Source: Gammaproteobacteria bacterium | Lineage (GTDB): Bacteria; Pseudomonadota; Gammaproteobacteria; Ga0077536 | Direction of reading: 5' to 3' | Assembly (NCBI GenBank): GCA_016874535.1 | Contig: VGUA01000023.1 | Coordinates: 1 to 33,031, forward strand | DNA: 33,031 nucleotides | The notes under the pieces: model-generated | The model's database searches: none | What the model was told of the DNA's origin: nothing | Seen by the model: the letters and a program-made list of their open reading frames with translations, nothing else | Made by a program: the position numbers and the translations under genes | Part shown: in pieces, positions 9,404-19,101 of the stretch | Numbering within the stretch: the first letter of the stretch is position 1 | Layout: every line of letters starts with the position of its first letter

Positions 9404-9865
9404 ATGATTCCACCACGCGTGAATCTGGACATCGTAAGTGAACGCATCGGTCCCTACGCCGAACAGGATCAGACGCGCGAAGAGCGCTTTGCCATCTACC
9501 GGGAGCTCATAGGCTTCGTGCCCCCGCGCAAAGAGGCGCGCATCAACGTGACCGGGGCACTGGACCCCACGCTGCTCGAACTGCAGGAGCAGATGCGCGC
9601 GCATGCCATGTACCCCAAGTGCTTCGATGTGAAGACCTGCCAGCTCATGCTGTTTGGCATGCTATTGATGGATCTCAACGACGCCGCTGTCCTGCACGCC
9701 ATTGCCGCCCGCGGTGCAGGCGCGACCTGGGACGAGTTGCAGGCAACGATCGGTCTCGCTTTCCTGTTCCGAGGGCTGTCCGCCGCCAATCGTGGTGCCG
9801 AGATACTGGCCCATGTCGCCAAGCGCGAAGCGGAGGAGGAGGCTGGGGCAAATGCCGGAGCCTGA
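9404..9865 (+). CDS. Carboxymuconolactone decarboxylase (AhpD-like) family protein
   Basis: This 153-residue protein starts at an ATG preceded by GGGAGA. The helical central part, with the segment AAVLHAIAARGAGATWDELQ, resembles the CMD/AhpD fold, in which a His-containing helix is followed by a glycine turn and a second helix. The CXXC pair of AhpD-type peroxidase relatives is missing from this helix; the only nearby cysteines are spaced wider and sit upstream. That favours a decarboxylase-like or non-redox role. The last 14 bases overlap the start of the dioxygenase gene, so the two are probably translated together and act in one ring-cleavage pathway. The substrate is unknown and the family assignment is moderate. 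Confidence 0.6.
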   Translation: MIPPRVNLDIVSERIGPYAEQDQTREERFAIYRELIGFVPPRKEARINVTGALDPTLLELQEQMRAHAMYPKCFDVKTCQLMLFGMLLMDLNDAAVLHAIAARGAGATWDELQATIGLAFLFRGLSAANRGAEILAHVAKREAEEEAGANAGA

Positions 9866-10733
9866 GGCATCTGCGACCAAAGGGGGTGTCATTGCGAGCG
9901 CCATCGTGGCGCACGTGCCGACCCTCGGAGTGCCCGCCAACACTCCCGCCTATCAGCAGACTCTCGTTAATGCCGAGCGCAGCATCGGCGCCGCCTTGCG
10001 CACCACTCTCAGGCCCGATGTGTGGGTGATTCTCTCCAGTCATTGGGTTGCCACCTTTGACTGGCCGGTGACATGCCAGGCACGGCATCGGGGCCATTGT
10101 GTGGCCAGCGAGGCACCGCAACTCATGCCGGGCAGCCCTTATGATTATCCGGGTGACCCGGAGCTTGGCGCAGCCTTGGTCGATGCATTCAATGCCGGAG
10201 GGGTGCCTTCGGTGCGCAACGAGTCCAGCCATTTTGTCTGGGACTATGGGACGTTCGTGCCCCTCATGCATCTGGACCCCGATGCGGAGATTCCGGTTGT
10301 GGTGCTGCCCTCGGTCCTGCAGGCCACCATCCACGAGTGCCTTGAGGCCGGATCGCTGGTACACGCGACTGCGCAACGCCTGGGCCGACGGGCGGTTTTC
10401 CTCGCGAGCACAGCCCTCAGCCATGTCCTTGTGCGTGGTCGCGAGCATAGGCCGACACCGGAACGTGTTGAGGCTGACCAGCGTTTTCTCGTGCAGTTGG
10501 AGGCAGGAGACATCAAAACCTCAATCACCGGTTTCGACGCTTACAGAAAGTTGTCCGGACTCGAAATGGGCGGGCGACCCTTGGCCACGATGCTGGGCGT
10601 GACTCGGGCCATGGCGACGGCTGGTGGACCACTCAAGGGGCGGCAGTACGGCGATTATGCCCAGTCATCCGGTAGTGGCAATGTGGTGATGGCACTGGCA
10701 CCTGCACCAACGCTCGCGCGATTGACGAACTGA
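9852..10733 (+). CDS. Class III extradiol ring-cleavage dioxygenase, LigB family
   Basis: This 293-residue protein starts at the ATG behind a clear GGAGGAGG ribosome site. It shows the LigB-type iron site: His near 21 (VAHVPTLG), His near 64 (SSHW) and a plausible Glu near 238 (LEMGGRPLATMLG). A catalytic-type His lies near 190 (TALSH). Family members cleave catecholic rings such as protocatechuate, gallate, 3-O-methylgallate or homoprotocatechuate with Fe(II) and O2. The adjacent 4-hydroxybenzoate hydroxylase remnant would yield protocatechuate, so meta cleavage of protocatechuate or a methoxylated analogue is a reasonable inference. No LigA-like small subunit is nearby, which favours a single-subunit enzyme. 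Confidence 0.8.
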   Translation: MPEPEASATKGGVIASAIVAHVPTLGVPANTPAYQQTLVNAERSIGAALRTTLRPDVWVILSSHWVATFDWPVTCQARHRGHCVASEAPQLMPGSPYDYPGDPELGAALVDAFNAGGVPSVRNESSHFVWDYGTFVPLMHLDPDAEIPVVVLPSVLQATIHECLEAGSLVHATAQRLGRRAVFLASTALSHVLVRGREHRPTPERVEADQRFLVQLEAGDIKTSITGFDAYRKLSGLEMGGRPLATMLGVTRAMATAGGPLKGRQYGDYAQSSGSGNVVMALAPAPTLARLTN

Positions 10734-10767
10734 GTCGGCGCCGGCAACCCGCCTGAGCAGGCAGTAG

Positions 10768-11964
<1,197 letters not shown>

Positions 11965-11995
11965 GCGCAGCCCTACCTGAGGCTCGCGGCGATTC

Positions 11996-12277
11996 TCAAT
12001 ACCGGTTGATGTCCGGCGTCTGGTCGAGATAACGCCTGATCAGGCGGCGCAGGGGCAGGATGAGGCTCACACCGAGCGCAGCAAAGATGACTGCCTGCCA
12101 GAGGGAATCCTCCGGCAGCAGGGAAAGGCCGGCGGCACCCGCCACCAGAAACGCCGCTGCCGAAAAGGACAGGAAGAACCCTCCAACCGCCATCACTTCG
12201 GCAATCAGCAACAGCACCCCCAGCACCGCCCACGCCAGCGCATGGTTGTTGGCCAGCAGTTCCTGAAGTTCGCTCAT
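11996..12277 (-). CDS. NfeD-like small membrane protein
   Basis: This 93-residue protein has hydrophobic segments at about 13-30, 36-55 and 62-76, with a short basic tail containing RRLIRRYLDQ. It overlaps the end of the upstream SPFH gene by four bases (ATGA), the classic arrangement of the stomatin/NfeD pair. NfeD proteins partner SPFH proteins in membrane microdomains and in membrane-protein quality control. The soluble OB-fold domain of longer NfeD proteins is absent, so this is the short form. It converges with pobA across 31 bases. Confidence 0.75.
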   Translation of the reverse strand: MSELQELLANNHALAWAVLGVLLLIAEVMAVGGFFLSFSAAAFLVAGAAGLSLLPEDSLWQAVIFAALGVSLILPLRRLIRRYLDQTPDINRY

Positions 12278-13137
12278 TTCTGCTTCAGCGCTTCCATCAG
12301 CACCGTAAGGCTGCCGAGGGTACGGGTGATGTCGCTCGGGATGACGATGAGCTTGGCATTGGGACTTTGCGCGAGCTCACTGATGCCGTGAATCTGCTGC
12401 TTGAGGATCTCGAAGTCGACCGCCGGCTGGCCATTTTCCTGAATGGCCCTGCCCACCGTCGTGGTGGCGAAGGCCTCGGCCTCGGCCAGCACACGCCGGG
12501 CTTCTGCCTGTTTCTGTGCGGTGTAGAGCTCGGCATCGGCCTTCAGCTGCTGGGCCTGGCGATCGCCCTCGGCCTTGGTGACCGCTGCGCGACGCTCCCG
12601 CTCGGCATTCAGCTGCTGCTGCATGGCCGATCGCGTGGCGGGGTCGACCTGTACATCCAGGATTTCAGTCCGGGTGATTTCGATGCCCCACACGCCGCAG
12701 GCTTCGGTGAGCGAATCCTTGATGCGATCATTGATGTATTCGCGCTTCGCCTGCACATCATCGAATTCCATCTGGCCACCGGTGGAACGCACGATGCTAG
12801 TGACGGTGGTCATCACCGCCTCATTGATATCGGTAATGCGGTAAACCGATTTGGCGGCATCGGTGACCCGAAAGAAGACCGCCGTGGTGAGCTGGATCTC
12901 TACGTTGTCCTTGGTGATGACGCTGATCTGCTGCGGCTCGAGCTGGCGCTCGAGAATGCTCACGCGCGCTGCGACGCGATTGAGAATGGGCGTCACAAAG
13001 TTCAGACCGGCCCCGAGCGTCTTCACATACTTGCCGAATTGCTCGATCACGTAGACCTGCGACTGCGGGACAATCTTGATGCCCATGAGGGCAATCAGGA
13101 GGAGAAAGATCACGATGCTCAGCAGCAGATAACTCAT
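12274..13137 (-). CDS. SPFH/Band 7 (stomatin-like) membrane protein
   Basis: This 287-residue protein has an N-terminal membrane anchor (LLLSIVIFLLLIALMGI) and then a Band 7 domain with IVPQSQVYVIEQFGKY, the usual family opening. A long coiled-coil-like stretch rich in Glu, Ala and Arg follows from about 190 to 235, and the C-terminus carries the ILKQQIHGISELAQS helix. The ATG at 13137 follows AGGAGA at seven bases, so the longer upstream reading frame is not the start. Such proteins oligomerise on the inner membrane, scaffold microdomains and often regulate FtsH-type proteolysis. It is closest in architecture to QmcA/paraslipin. The coupled NfeD gene downstream supports the call. Confidence 0.9.
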   Translation of the reverse strand: MSYLLLSIVIFLLLIALMGIKIVPQSQVYVIEQFGKYVKTLGAGLNFVTPILNRVAARVSILERQLEPQQISVITKDNVEIQLTTAVFFRVTDAAKSVYRITDINEAVMTTVTSIVRSTGGQMEFDDVQAKREYINDRIKDSLTEACGVWGIEITRTEILDVQVDPATRSAMQQQLNAERERRAAVTKAEGDRQAQQLKADAELYTAQKQAEARRVLAEAEAFATTTVGRAIQENGQPAVDFEILKQQIHGISELAQSPNAKLIVIPSDITRTLGSLTVLMEALKQK

Positions 13138-13283
13138 CAGCGTTCTCCTTGGTAACAAGCAATGTCCCCGGCGGCAGCCTGCCCTGCCGGAGGGTGAAGC
13201 CTTTGCACCGGCACGCGCCATCGGGGATGGCGTTAGCACCGGTGCAGCTTCCCCCGTTCAGGCAGGGCAGTCCGTGGCGAACC

Positions 13284-14501
13284 TCAACCCGCCAGCGTCT
13301 GCTGGATGGTGAGCTTGCCGAGCTGCGACATGTGCACTTCATCCGGACCATCAGCCAGACGGATGCTGCGCGCATAGGAGAAGATCTCCGGCAGCGGGGT
13401 ATCTTGGCAAACGCCCATGCCACCATGCGACTGCATCGCACGGTCTGCCACGGTCTGGCACATCAGGGGCACGGTCACCTTGATCATCGCGATGGCGTCC
13501 TTGGCCGACTTGTTGCCTTCCTTGTCCAGACGGTCGGCCGCCCACAGGGTAAGCAGGCGGGCCTGCTGGATTTCGCAACGCGACTTGGCGATGTCCTGGC
13601 GGATGCTGGACTGATCAGACAGCTTCTTGCCGAAGGCGACCCGACTTTCGACGCGGTGGCACATGATGTCGAGGGCGCGCTGAGCGGCGCCGATGAGACG
13701 CATGCAGTGGTGGATGCGGCCTGGCCCCAGGCGACCCTGCGCAATCTCGAAGCCACGTCCTTCGCCGAGCAGAAGATTCTCCACCGGCACCCGTACATTG
13801 GTCAGACGCACTTCGCCATGGCCATGCGGGGAATGCAGATCATTCATTACGCGCAAGGGACGCAAGATCTCGAAGCCCGGCGTCCCAGCCGGCACCAGCA
13901 CCACGGATTGCTGGATGTGGCGGGAGGCCTTGGGGTCTGTCTTGCCCATGAGGATGTAGATCTTGTTGCGTGGGTCGAACACGCAGGAGCTCCACCACTT
14001 GCGGCCATTGATCACATACTCGTTGCCGTCGCGCGTGATCGACGTCTCCACATTGGTGGCGTCGGACGAGGCCACCTGCGGTTCGGTCATCAGATAGGAC
14101 GAGCGGATTTCGCCGTTGAGCAGGGGTTCCAGCCAGCGCTTCTTCTGCTCCGGGGTGCCGTAACGGGCCAGCACCTCCATGTTGCCGGTGTCCGGCGCGC
14201 TGCAATTGAAGATCTCGCTGGCCCAGTGCACCCGACCCATCTCCTCGGAGAGCGGGGCGTATTCGAGATTGGTCAGGCCGGGGCTGTACTCATGGTATTC
14301 GTGGGGCAGGAAGAGATTCCACAACCCCATGGCCTTGGCTTTCTGCTTCAGGGTTTCGATCTGCGGCGGAACGACCCAGAGATTCTTGGGGTCGTGGGTG
14401 AAATTGAAGATTTCGTCCTCTATCGGATAGACATGCTCCTTCATGAAGGCGCGGACCTGATCACGAAGCTGGCGACTCTTTTCACTGATGCTGAAATCCA
14501 T
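13284..14501 (-). CDS. Acyl-CoA dehydrogenase family protein (paralogue 1)
   Basis: This 405-residue flavoenzyme has the full acyl-CoA dehydrogenase layout: a helical N-domain, a beta-domain with [13 protein letters not shown], and a C-terminal helical domain with [20 protein letters not shown] and the HGGMG loop. Where classical enzymes have the Glu-Gly-Thr catalytic base, this one has Asp-Gly-Pro (DGPDEVH, Asp near 384), as in the ACAD10/ACAD11 group. It should oxidise an acyl-CoA with FAD and pass electrons to ETF; the chain length or modification is unknown. The ATG starts the usual family N-terminus. A close paralogue lies 1.6 kb away on the other strand, with a methyltransferase-type gene between them. 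Confidence 0.88.
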   Translation of the reverse strand: MDFSISEKSRQLRDQVRAFMKEHVYPIEDEIFNFTHDPKNLWVVPPQIETLKQKAKAMGLWNLFLPHEYHEYSPGLTNLEYAPLSEEMGRVHWASEIFNCSAPDTGNMEVLARYGTPEQKKRWLEPLLNGEIRSSYLMTEPQVASSDATNVETSITRDGNEYVINGRKWWSSCVFDPRNKIYILMGKTDPKASRHIQQSVVLVPAGTPGFEILRPLRVMNDLHSPHGHGEVRLTNVRVPVENLLLGEGRGFEIAQGRLGPGRIHHCMRLIGAAQRALDIMCHRVESRVAFGKKLSDQSSIRQDIAKSRCEIQQARLLTLWAADRLDKEGNKSAKDAIAMIKVTVPLMCQTVADRAMQSHGGMGVCQDTPLPEIFSYARSIRLADGPDEVHMSQLGKLTIQQTLAG

Positions 14502-14657
14502 GGCGCTCCCCTGGCGTGTTGTGTTGGCTTTTGGTCCCGGAAGTCTAGCAGGGGCGCGGGGTTTCTGGCGTTTCTGGCATACTCGACCCTGCATTCCGAG
14601 TGACGACCTCCACGCGACATGGGCACCGGGACGCCACACGCAGACAGGGAAGAAGAG

Positions 14658-16013
14658 ATGACAGGTGCCGGGGACAACATCGAAAGCCGCGTCAAGGCCG
14701 TACTCGCAGGGGAGACGGATCACCAGCGCTGGGCCAATCCCGAGAATCTGGAAGCCAGCTGGGAGCCACGCTCGCGCTTCGCGGCCCAGCTCATCGGACG
14801 CAGTTCCACGGTGCTGGACCTCGGCTGCGGCCGCATGCTCATCGAAAAATACCTGCGCCCCGGCTGCACCTATCTGCCGGCCGATGTGGCGCGCCGGGAT
14901 GCGCGTACGCTGCACTGCGACATCAATCGCGGGGAATTGCCGCCCCAAGTCGAGGACGTGGATGTCGTGCTCATGCTGGGCGTCATCGAGTACATCTTCG
15001 ACCTGCCCGCACTCTTTTCGCGGCTGGCGCGCGGCCGGGGCCGGGTGATGGTGACCTACTGCGACCCTGAGACCAGCCGCTTCGCAAGCTTCGATCAGCG
15101 CGCGGCACTGGGCTGGGTGAACGCGCTGTCCCGCACCGAGCTCAAGTCGCTGTTTGCCGCAGCCGGCCTTCGGCTTCTGGCCGAGGATCAGGTGGACAGC
15201 CTGCAGTGGATCTACACGCTCTCTACACCAGCTTACGCGGTGACCCCGCGGCGCGTGGCAGTGCTGAGCTATGCCAACGCAGGCAATTTTGGGGACAGGC
15301 TGGGCATGCACGTGCTGTCTTCGATCATGCCGGCAAATGCCTCGGTCGAGTTTCTCAATTTCCGTCCCTGGCAAGCGCCGGAAGAAGATCCCGATATCCT
15401 GGTGCTCGGTATCGGCAATTCGATGTTCGGGCCGCTGCTGGACGATAACCTCTTCAAGCTTATCGAGCGCTCCGACAAGACGATCGGCATCTTCGGTACC
15501 CAGTATCGCCAGGAGTATCCGGCGGCGCGCATGCAGCAACTGATCTCCGCGCTCGATGTGTGGTTCGCACGGCACGAGGTCGATCTCGATCTGTACGCAG
15601 TGCCGGAGACCCGCTGCGAGCATCTGGGGGACTGGCTCATCAGTGCGTTCATGATGACCAACCCGGTCAAGGACGAAGCGGTCCTTAAGGTGGGCGATGA
15701 GGTGAAGAAGAATCTGCCGCTGGACCGCATCATCACGCAGATCCAGCAATATCGACGGGTCTTCTCCACCCGCATGCACCCTTTGCTGTGCGCTCTGACC
15801 AGCGCCGAGCAGGTGGCCTATGTGGAGTAGCGGGAGTCGGGCTCCGGACAGGTCTCGGGGAAATTCGAATCCATGCTGCTCGATATCTTCGGCCGCACAT
15901 ATCCCGAAAATCGTTTGTGGACGGTGGATCGCTCTGCCGTCATCCGGTATCGCGATCAGGTGCGGCGCAAGCTGACCGACCTCGAAACCACCTTGGGCGC
16001 GCTGTTGGCCTGA
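14658..16013 (+). pseudogene. Methyltransferase-polysaccharide pyruvyltransferase fusion gene, interrupted by one in-frame TAG
   Basis: The intact frame would give about 451 residues. The N-terminal part (about 20-180) is a class I SAM-dependent methyltransferase-like domain with motif VLDLGCG. From about 190 there is a pyruvyltransferase-like domain with [13 protein letters not shown] near its start and [19 protein letters not shown] near the end. TAG at 15828-15830 stops it right after YVE, but 60 further codons continue in frame with plausible domain text ([26 protein letters not shown]) before TGA at 16011. A CAG-to-TAG change would restore it. The truncated 390-residue product might keep part of its activity. 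The ATG at 14658 follows GGGAAGAAG; ATG 14619 is an alternative. Transfer of pyruvate to a surface glycan is inferred. Confidence 0.7.
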
Positions 16014-16095
16014 AGCCCTTCTGCAAGCGGGTAGCGGCAGGGTCGGGCAGCGCCCACAGTCCGGGGGGTGCCGAAGAGGGCTTTTTCTGCCTATA

Positions 16096-16113
16096 GTCGG
16101 GGCTTTCCCCGGC
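16096..16113 (+). promoter_or_regulatory. Small stem-loop just upstream of an acyl-CoA dehydrogenase gene
   Basis: Arms GTCGGGG and CCCCGGC form a seven-pair stem (one G-U) around a CTTT loop, ending 16 bases before the ATG at 16130. TATAGT at 16092-16097 overlaps its left edge and could be a -10 element. It may be a leader structure affecting translation or a terminator remnant for the preceding gene; the sequence alone does not decide. Confidence 0.25.
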
Positions 16114-16129
16114 TTTGAGTGAAAAGACC

Positions 16130-17347
16130 ATGAGCAGCGCCAACACCTCCTCCCGTCACCAGGACCTCGCCCAGCTGAGAGCCCAGTTGCTGGCTTTCAT
16201 GGACAAGTACATCTACCCCAACGAGAAGCGCTACCAGGAACAGCTCCATGGCATGGCGAACCGCTTTGCCACCGTGCCGCTGATGGAGGAACTCAAGGCC
16301 AAGGCCAAGGATGAGGGGCTGTGGAATCTCTTCATGCCCTATGACCATGGCGGACTGAAGAACGAGGACTATGCCCCGCTGGCCGAAATCATGGGCCGCG
16401 TGCTGTGGAGTCCGGAAGTCTTCAACTGCAATGCGCCAGATACCGGCAACATGGAAGTCTTCATGAAATACGGGAATGAGGCGCAGAAACAGCAATGGCT
16501 GGAGCCTCTGCTGAACGGCGAGATCCGCTCCTCCTACGCGATGACCGAGCCGGATGTGGCGTCTTCCGATGCCACGAACGTCCAGACTTCCATCCTCCGC
16601 GACGGCGATCACTACGTGATCAACGGCAAGAAGTGGTTCATCACCAATGCCATGTACGAGCGCACCAAGATTCTCATCGTGATGGGCAAGTCGGACCCCG
16701 ACAACCCGAACCGTCACCTGCAGCAGAGCCAGATTCTGATACCCAAGGACACCCCGGGCGTGAAGCTGGTTCGACCGCTCACCACCTTCGGCTACGACGA
16801 TGCCCCCCAGGGGCATGCCGAAGTGCATTTCGAGAACGTGCGCGTGCCGAAGGAGAACATTCTGCTCGGGGAGGGCCGCGGTTTCGAAATTGCGCAGGGG
16901 CGTCTTGGGCCGGGACGTATCCATCATTGCATGCGTCTCATCGGTGCCGCACAGCGTGCACTGGAATTCGCCTGCAAGCGTGCGGTGTCGCGCAGCACTT
17001 TCGGCCGCAAGCTGGCCGAGCACCAGTCGGTGCGCGAGGAGATCGCGCGCAGCTTCTGCGACATCGAACAGGCCCGTCTGCTCACCTTGGCCACTGCGCG
17101 GCGCATGGATGAGGTGGGCCCCAAGGATGCCCGCGACATGATCGCCGCCGCCAAGATCACCGTGCCGCTGATGGCGCAGAACGTGATCGACCGCTGCATG
17201 CAGATCCATGGCGCAGGCGGTTTTACGGAGGACTACTTCATGGCGGAAGCCTTCAGCTATGCCCGCTGGTGTCGCCAGGCCGACGGCCCGGACCAGGTGC
17301 ACATGATGGCGCTGGGCAAGGACCTCATCGCCCGCCACGGATCCTGA
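16130..17347 (+). CDS. Acyl-CoA dehydrogenase family protein (paralogue 2)
   Basis: This protein of 405 residues, the same length as the paralogue at 13284-14501, shares long stretches with it, for example [20 protein letters not shown] and [14 protein letters not shown]. It keeps the nucleotide/FAD contact segment [13 protein letters not shown]. It has the same Asp-Gly-Pro in place of the catalytic Glu-Gly-Thr (DGPDQVH, Asp near 385). The ATG at 16130 was chosen over a TTG five codons upstream. It probably oxidises a related acyl-CoA and donates electrons to ETF. A strong hairpin follows the stop. The divergence between the two copies, greatest in the N-terminal 60 residues and in the region after MTEP, suggests different substrates rather than a recent duplication. 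Confidence 0.88.
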   Translation: MSSANTSSRHQDLAQLRAQLLAFMDKYIYPNEKRYQEQLHGMANRFATVPLMEELKAKAKDEGLWNLFMPYDHGGLKNEDYAPLAEIMGRVLWSPEVFNCNAPDTGNMEVFMKYGNEAQKQQWLEPLLNGEIRSSYAMTEPDVASSDATNVQTSILRDGDHYVINGKKWFITNAMYERTKILIVMGKSDPDNPNRHLQQSQILIPKDTPGVKLVRPLTTFGYDDAPQGHAEVHFENVRVPKENILLGEGRGFEIAQGRLGPGRIHHCMRLIGAAQRALEFACKRAVSRSTFGRKLAEHQSVREEIARSFCDIEQARLLTLATARRMDEVGPKDARDMIAAAKITVPLMAQNVIDRCMQIHGAGGFTEDYFMAEAFSYARWCRQADGPDQVHMMALGKDLIARHGS

Positions 17348-17356
17348 GTCGCACAT

Positions 17357-17379
17357 GGGGCTCGCGCGGCGCGAGCCCC
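17357..17379 (+). terminator. Perfect 10-bp stem-loop after the acyl-CoA dehydrogenase gene
   Basis: GGGGCTCGCG and CGCGAGCCCC are exact complements around a three-base loop, nine bases past the stop codon. There is no T-tract, so it may act as an mRNA 3' stabiliser or a weak terminator rather than a canonical one. Confidence 0.5.
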
Positions 17380-17427
17380 ACTCCAGTTCGCTTCCCACCG
17401 GAGAGGGAACAGTTCAGGGGTTTCAGG

Positions 17428-17772
17428 ATGACCGGCAGAATCCGCAGACGCCTCATTGCCGAGCGGCTGGATGCCTTGCCTCGGCGCGGACCCGTGATAT
17501 GCCCGCTGTGCGCGAGGCCCGTGCCTCAGTCCCTGCAGGACGCTCACCATCTCGTGCCGCGCTCACACGGCGGCAAGCACACCGAGGTTCTGCATCGAAT
17601 CTGTCACCAGCAGATTCACGCCTTGCTCACGGAGGTCGAGCTCGCGAAGCACTACCACACCATCGAAGCCTTGCTTGCCCACCCCGGCATTGCCTCTTTC
17701 GTGGCGTGGGTCCGCACCAAGCCAGAAGGCTTCTTTGGTCGCACGCGCAAGAGTCAGCGCTTGCGCGGTTAG
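17428..17772 (+). CDS. Small HNH-type nuclease-like protein
   Basis: This 114-residue protein shows the zinc/HNH pattern: CPLC near 25, AHHLVPRSHGG with the paired histidines, then HRICHQQIH with a further Cys and two His. This beta-beta-alpha metal fold is shared by many free-standing HNH proteins whose biological role is unknown. The ATG at 17428 begins the family-like MTGRIRRRLIAERLD. It stops at TAG 17770-17772, and its last four bases overlap the stop of the convergent nitroreductase gene: TTAG serves as the end of both. A DNA nicking or repair role is possible but not shown. Confidence 0.7.
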   Translation: MTGRIRRRLIAERLDALPRRGPVICPLCARPVPQSLQDAHHLVPRSHGGKHTEVLHRICHQQIHALLTEVELAKHYHTIEALLAHPGIASFVAWVRTKPEGFFGRTRKSQRLRG

Positions 17773-18443
17773 CTCTCCGGCTCGGCGAGACCCGGCCGGG
17801 TTCCGCCCCAGCGATTGAAATGAGTTTTGAGGCGCGCCGGGGTGCGGGTCACGGGACCAAACTTTCCAGTGGGAAAACCGATGGGAATCACCGACACCAC
17901 GCCCCAGCCTTCCGGAATGCCGAAGTACTCGTGCAGTTCCGGCTCGAACATCTGATGCATGGTGGTGAGACTCGCTCCCAGTCCGAGCGCGCGGCAGGCG
18001 AGCAGAATGTTCTGCACGCAAGGGTAGATGGAACCGTAGGATGGCGGCGCCAGCCCCTTGCGGGCTTCAGCCGGCACGGAGAACGGCCAGTCGCGCTGTC
18101 CCATGCAGAGCAGCAGCACCGGTACCTCGTGCATATGTTCGGCAAGATGCACGGCGGCGCGGGTAACCCGCCCCATCGGCGACGACCAGTCCATCGTTGC
18201 CAAGGCATCGGCAAAGCGATTCTTCAACCAGTAGTCGTATTTCTCTGCGAAAAAAGCCTTGGCTGCCGGATCGGTAACCACCAGGAAGGACCAGCGCTGG
18301 AGATTCTGTCCACTGGGTGCACAGACCCCGGCCTCGAGAACCTTGTTGATGAGTTCTTCGGGCACGGGATCAGGCTTGAGGCGGCGCATGGCCCGCATGG
18401 TGTGCATCACCTCGAACACATCGGGGGCCGGGTCGCTGGGCAT
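17769..18443 (-). CDS. Nitroreductase family FMN oxidoreductase
   Basis: This 224-residue protein opens with the hallmark FMN-binding text MRAMRRLKPDPVPEELINKVL and APSGQNLQRW, and has the LGLGASLTTMH segment of the C-terminal half. Family members are dimeric NAD(P)H-dependent reductases of nitroaromatics, quinones or enones. The ATG at 18443 is chosen because GGAG sits seven bases before it, inside the slightly longer TTG-started frame. It follows the membrane/AraC fusion gene by 12 bases and is probably co-transcribed with it. Its stop overlaps the end of the convergent HNH gene. The physiological substrate is unknown. Confidence 0.87.
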   Translation of the reverse strand: MPSDPAPDVFEVMHTMRAMRRLKPDPVPEELINKVLEAGVCAPSGQNLQRWSFLVVTDPAAKAFFAEKYDYWLKNRFADALATMDWSSPMGRVTRAAVHLAEHMHEVPVLLLCMGQRDWPFSVPAEARKGLAPPSYGSIYPCVQNILLACRALGLGASLTTMHQMFEPELHEYFGIPEGWGVVSVIPIGFPTGKFGPVTRTPARLKTHFNRWGGTRPGLAEPES

Positions 18444-18455
18444 CTGCTGCTCCAA

Positions 18456-18935
18456 TCAGTGAAGTAAATGTCGGGACTGTCGCGCGAGGACGTCCGGGGT
18501 GAGGCCATGTTCAGCGACGAAAGCCCGACTGAAGGTGGCGGTATTCTTGAAACCGAAGCGCTGTGCCGTTTCCAGCAAGGAAACCTCTGGCCCGCAGGAC
18601 TCCAGGTGTTGACGAGCCTCCTGCAGCCTCAAGTGTCGGATCCATTGCACAGGTGTGCGGTCGTCGGCCTGGATGGCGGCCGTGAGGTGCTGCTCCTGTG
18701 CCGGCGTGCGATAGCCCACCACGCCACCAACCGTTGTCATGACGAGGCCCATCACCAGGAACGGGATGGCAAGACCTCGGGAAAATCCCGATTGCCCGTC
18801 GGTGATCAGCCACCCAGCGAAGACGAGGGAAAGCAGGCCAAGCGGCAGGATGAAGACGAGGGCCTCGATTTTCTCGCCCTCGAAATAAGCCGAGAGGGCG
18901 CCGAGGAGGGTTTGCAGGGAGTGTGCATCGTGCAT
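18456..18935 (-). CDS. Two-helix membrane protein fused to the C-terminal half of an AraC DNA-binding domain
   Basis: This 159-residue protein is chimeric. Residues 1-80 carry two hydrophobic segments (about 24-45 and 54-75) typical of small uncharacterised inner-membrane proteins with the GEKIEALVFILP opening. From about 92 the text becomes the distal part of an AraC/XylS domain: DDRTPVQWIRHLRLQEARQHL is the linker helix, and VSLLETAQRFGFKNTATFSRAF with HGLTP is the second helix-turn-helix. The first helix-turn-helix is missing. GGAG precedes the ATG. It could be a membrane-tethered regulator of the adjacent nitroreductase, or the product of a deletion that joined two neighbouring genes. I favour the deletion origin, and function is uncertain. 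Confidence 0.6.
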   Translation of the reverse strand: MHDAHSLQTLLGALSAYFEGEKIEALVFILPLGLLSLVFAGWLITDGQSGFSRGLAIPFLVMGLVMTTVGGVVGYRTPAQEQHLTAAIQADDRTPVQWIRHLRLQEARQHLESCGPEVSLLETAQRFGFKNTATFSRAFVAEHGLTPDVLARQSRHLLH

Positions 18936-19101
18936 GTCGGGGACTCCAATGGGTGTCCGGTGAGCATGCCATGCGGCGGCTTCAATGAGCCACTGTGGAA
19001 GTGTGGCGGCAGGACCGTCTCTGTCGCGATCAGATAATCAGAGGTCGCCGGGTGACCCGGTGGCGGAGGATGTGCCACCGAGCTCCCCGAGCTGGCAGGA
19101 A

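Noticed and set aside
13149-14603. Long plus-strand open frame opposite the first acyl-CoA dehydrogenase
   Set aside because: It is an antisense shadow of a well-conserved gene in GC-rich DNA, with no recognisable domain.
14502-15779. Upstream extension of the first acyl-CoA dehydrogenase frame to 15779
   Set aside because: The family N-terminus begins at the ATG at 14501; the extension is antisense to the methyltransferase gene.
17773-17823. In-frame continuation of the HNH gene past its TAG as a third readthrough case
   Set aside because: Only 16 codons follow before TGA, they overlap the convergent nitroreductase gene, and the protein already ends like its family.
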